Assembly (NCBI RefSeq): GCF_010500215.1
Contig: NZ_JAAGOY010000007.1
Span: forward strand, 714,501 to 778,500
Direction of reading: 5' to 3'
Source of the DNA: Aliiroseovarius sp. PrR006
GTDB lineage: Bacteria > Pseudomonadota > Alphaproteobacteria > Rhodobacterales > Rhodobacteraceae
Length of the DNA stretch: 64,000 nt
Part shown: piece after piece, positions 62,802 through 64,000 of the stretch
How positions within the stretch are numbered: position 1 is the first letter of the stretch
How the letters are laid out: every line of letters begins with the position of its first letter
Notes under the pieces: generated by a model
What the model was told of the DNA's origin: nothing
Seen by the model: only the letters and a program-made list of their open reading frames with translations
The model's database searches: none
Translations under genes and position numbers: made by a program

Positions 62802-64000
62802 ATGACCCTCAACAGCGCCCTTTACAACGCATTGACCGGCCTCAGCGCCAACGCGCGCTCGGCCCATGTCGTCTCGTCCAACGTCGCCAACGCGACGACG
62901 GAAGGATATGGCGTGCGGTCGCTCAGCCTGTCATCGCGCACGCTGGGCGGCGCGCCATCAGGCGTTGTGATCGAGGGTGTCACCCGCCATGTGGACGAGC
63001 GCCTTTTGGGCGACCGCCGCCTTTCGGACGCCGCGCTGGGGCACGGAAGCGCGCGGTCGAGTTTTCTGGAAGGGTTGGAAAAGGCGATAGGCACCCCAGA
63101 TCAGCCAGGTTCGCTCACCGGTCGAATGGCGCAATTCGAGGCCGCCCTGATCGAAGCCGCCGCCCGTCCCGACAGTGAAGCGACCCTGAATGCCAGCCTG
63201 AACGCAGCCCGCAACGTCGTGTCACACCTGAAAGCCACGTCCGATCACATACAGAACGCGCGTCTGTCTGCAGATCAGGCGATTGCGCAAGAGGTCGATC
63301 AGCTTAATCAGGGCCTGAAGGACGTACAGGACCTGAACACCAAGATTCAGGCCGCAATCGTGCGCGGCGCGGATCCCTCGGGGCTGATGGACCAGCGGCA
63401 GCAGGCCATCGACGCACTGTCTTCGATCATCCCGATTAAACAGGTTCCGCGCGATGGGGGGCAGGTCGCCCTGATTTCAAGTGGCGGAGCCATTCTGCTG
63501 GATGGACGCGCGGCTGAGCTTGGGTTCTCGCCCGTCAACACAATCGTCCCCGAGATGACGCTGGGCAGTGGTGCCTTGTCTGGGCTGACCATTAACGGCC
63601 GGCCGATTGACACCACAACCGACCGCAACGCGATCTCGGGCGGTTCACTGGCGGCTCATTTTCAGATCCGCGACGATCTGGCGGTGACCGCACAGGAACA
63701 GCTTGATGCCTTTGCCCGCGATTTTGTTGAACGATTTCAGGATCCAGCTCTTGACGCGACACGTGCGCCGGGAGCCCCAGGCCTGTTTACAGATGCCGGG
63801 GCGGCATTCGATCCGGCAGATGAGGTTGCCCTCAGCAGCCGATTATCCCTGAACGCCGCTGTGGATCCAACACAAGGCGGCGCGGTTTGGCGGCTGCGTG
63901 ACGGACTTGGCGCCGCGGTGCCGGGCAATGTCGGCAACGCCACGCTTCTTGGCCAGCTGGTCGACGCGTTGGACGCTCCGAAAGTTGCCTCTTCAGGTGG
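62802..64000 (+). CDS. flgK: Flagellar hook-associated protein FlgK, cut by window end
   Basis: Open from ATG 62802 to the end of the window (399 codons, no stop). It begins with the axial-protein pattern LNSALYNALTGLSANARSAHV and NVANATTEGYGVRS (cited in short parts), followed by long helices and the segment DLNTKIQ...DPSGLMDQRQQAIDALS, characteristic of FlgK. It joins hook and filament. The C-terminus lies beyond the window. Confidence 0.88.
   Translation, partial: MTLNSALYNALTGLSANARSAHVVSSNVANATTEGYGVRSLSLSSRTLGGAPSGVVIEGVTRHVDERLLGDRRLSDAALGHGSARSSFLEGLEKAIGTPDQPGSLTGRMAQFEAALIEAAARPDSEATLNASLNAARNVVSHLKATSDHIQNARLSADQAIAQEVDQLNQGLKDVQDLNTKIQAAIVRGADPSGLMDQRQQAIDALSSIIPIKQVPRDGGQVALISSGGAILLDGRAAELGFSPVNTIVPEMTLGSGALSGLTINGRPIDTTTDRNAISGGSLAAHFQIRDDLAVTAQEQLDAFARDFVERFQDPALDATRAPGAPGLFTDAGAAFDPADEVALSSRLSLNAAVDPTQGGAVWRLRDGLGAAVPGNVGNATLLGQLVDALDAPKVASSG

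Noticed and set aside
1-64000. CRISPR array
   Set aside because: No regularly spaced direct repeats seen anywhere.

Overview
The window is GC-rich alphaproteobacterial chromosome, most likely from the Rhodobacteraceae (Roseobacter group). This rests on recognisable gene families and gene order: a Hint_2 protein, IalB, the rsfS-rlmH-gpmI-envC-ctpA-rppH block, leuCD/leuB, DUF2783 beside a PHBH-type monooxygenase, and an alphaproteobacterial motB-flgE-flgK cluster. I see no insertion sequence, integrase, CRISPR array or rRNA. One tRNA, tRNA-Pro(CGG), lies at 32740-32816.

Layout. 1-7.7 kb: a cut TauE/SafE permease, an asparaginase, IalB, rlmN, a secreted-type Hint protein, LysE and LOG-family genes, and dapD. 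7.8-18.2 kb: a glutamate-receptor-like channel, a HAD phosphatase, a lipoprotein, the overlapping dapE-rnr-lytic transglycosylase operon, an atypical metallo-beta-lactamase-fold protein, rpe, and an rppH/secreted-protein pair. 18.3-25.4 kb, all on the minus strand: MscS channel, rsfS, rlmH, gpmI, envC and ctpA (ribosome maturation and cell division/envelope). 25.6-32.6 kb: leuC-leuD, a membrane protein plus EEP phosphatase pair, leuB, and a Na/Pi cotransporter. 32.9-33.3 kb: a cytochrome c.

33.9-49.5 kb is the unusual part. Twelve genes on the plus strand appear to form one system. They comprise a small orphan protein; a dynamin-like GTPase with a smaller partner GTPase; a Roadblock/LC7-like protein; another orphan; a second dynamin-like/partner GTPase pair; a transmembrane Ser/Thr kinase with an extracytoplasmic PDZ-like tail; an FHA protein; a PP2C phosphatase; and two secreted LysM plus solute-binding-fold proteins. 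A strong terminator closes the set at 49562. I infer a periplasm-sensing, phospho-controlled membrane-remodelling system. No type VI secretion genes are present, although kinase/FHA/PP2C trios are often found with them.

49.6-64 kb: a DUF1538 pair with a PII-like and a CBS protein (probable regulated cation transport); an aldehyde dehydrogenase with a perfect 18-bp palindrome at its promoter; and a homogentisate operon read leftwards (hmgA-maiA-fahA-DHFR-like-MBL-FAD monooxygenase-DUF2783) with an inverted-repeat operator. The window ends in motB, flgE and the start of flgK.

Recurring small features: a 3'-end element built on TTTTTCTTGT and AATATCC follows three different stop codons in the same orientation, and a 19-codon leader ORF with a strong ribosome site is coupled to rsfS. 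All functional statements come from motif reading only; no database search was run.
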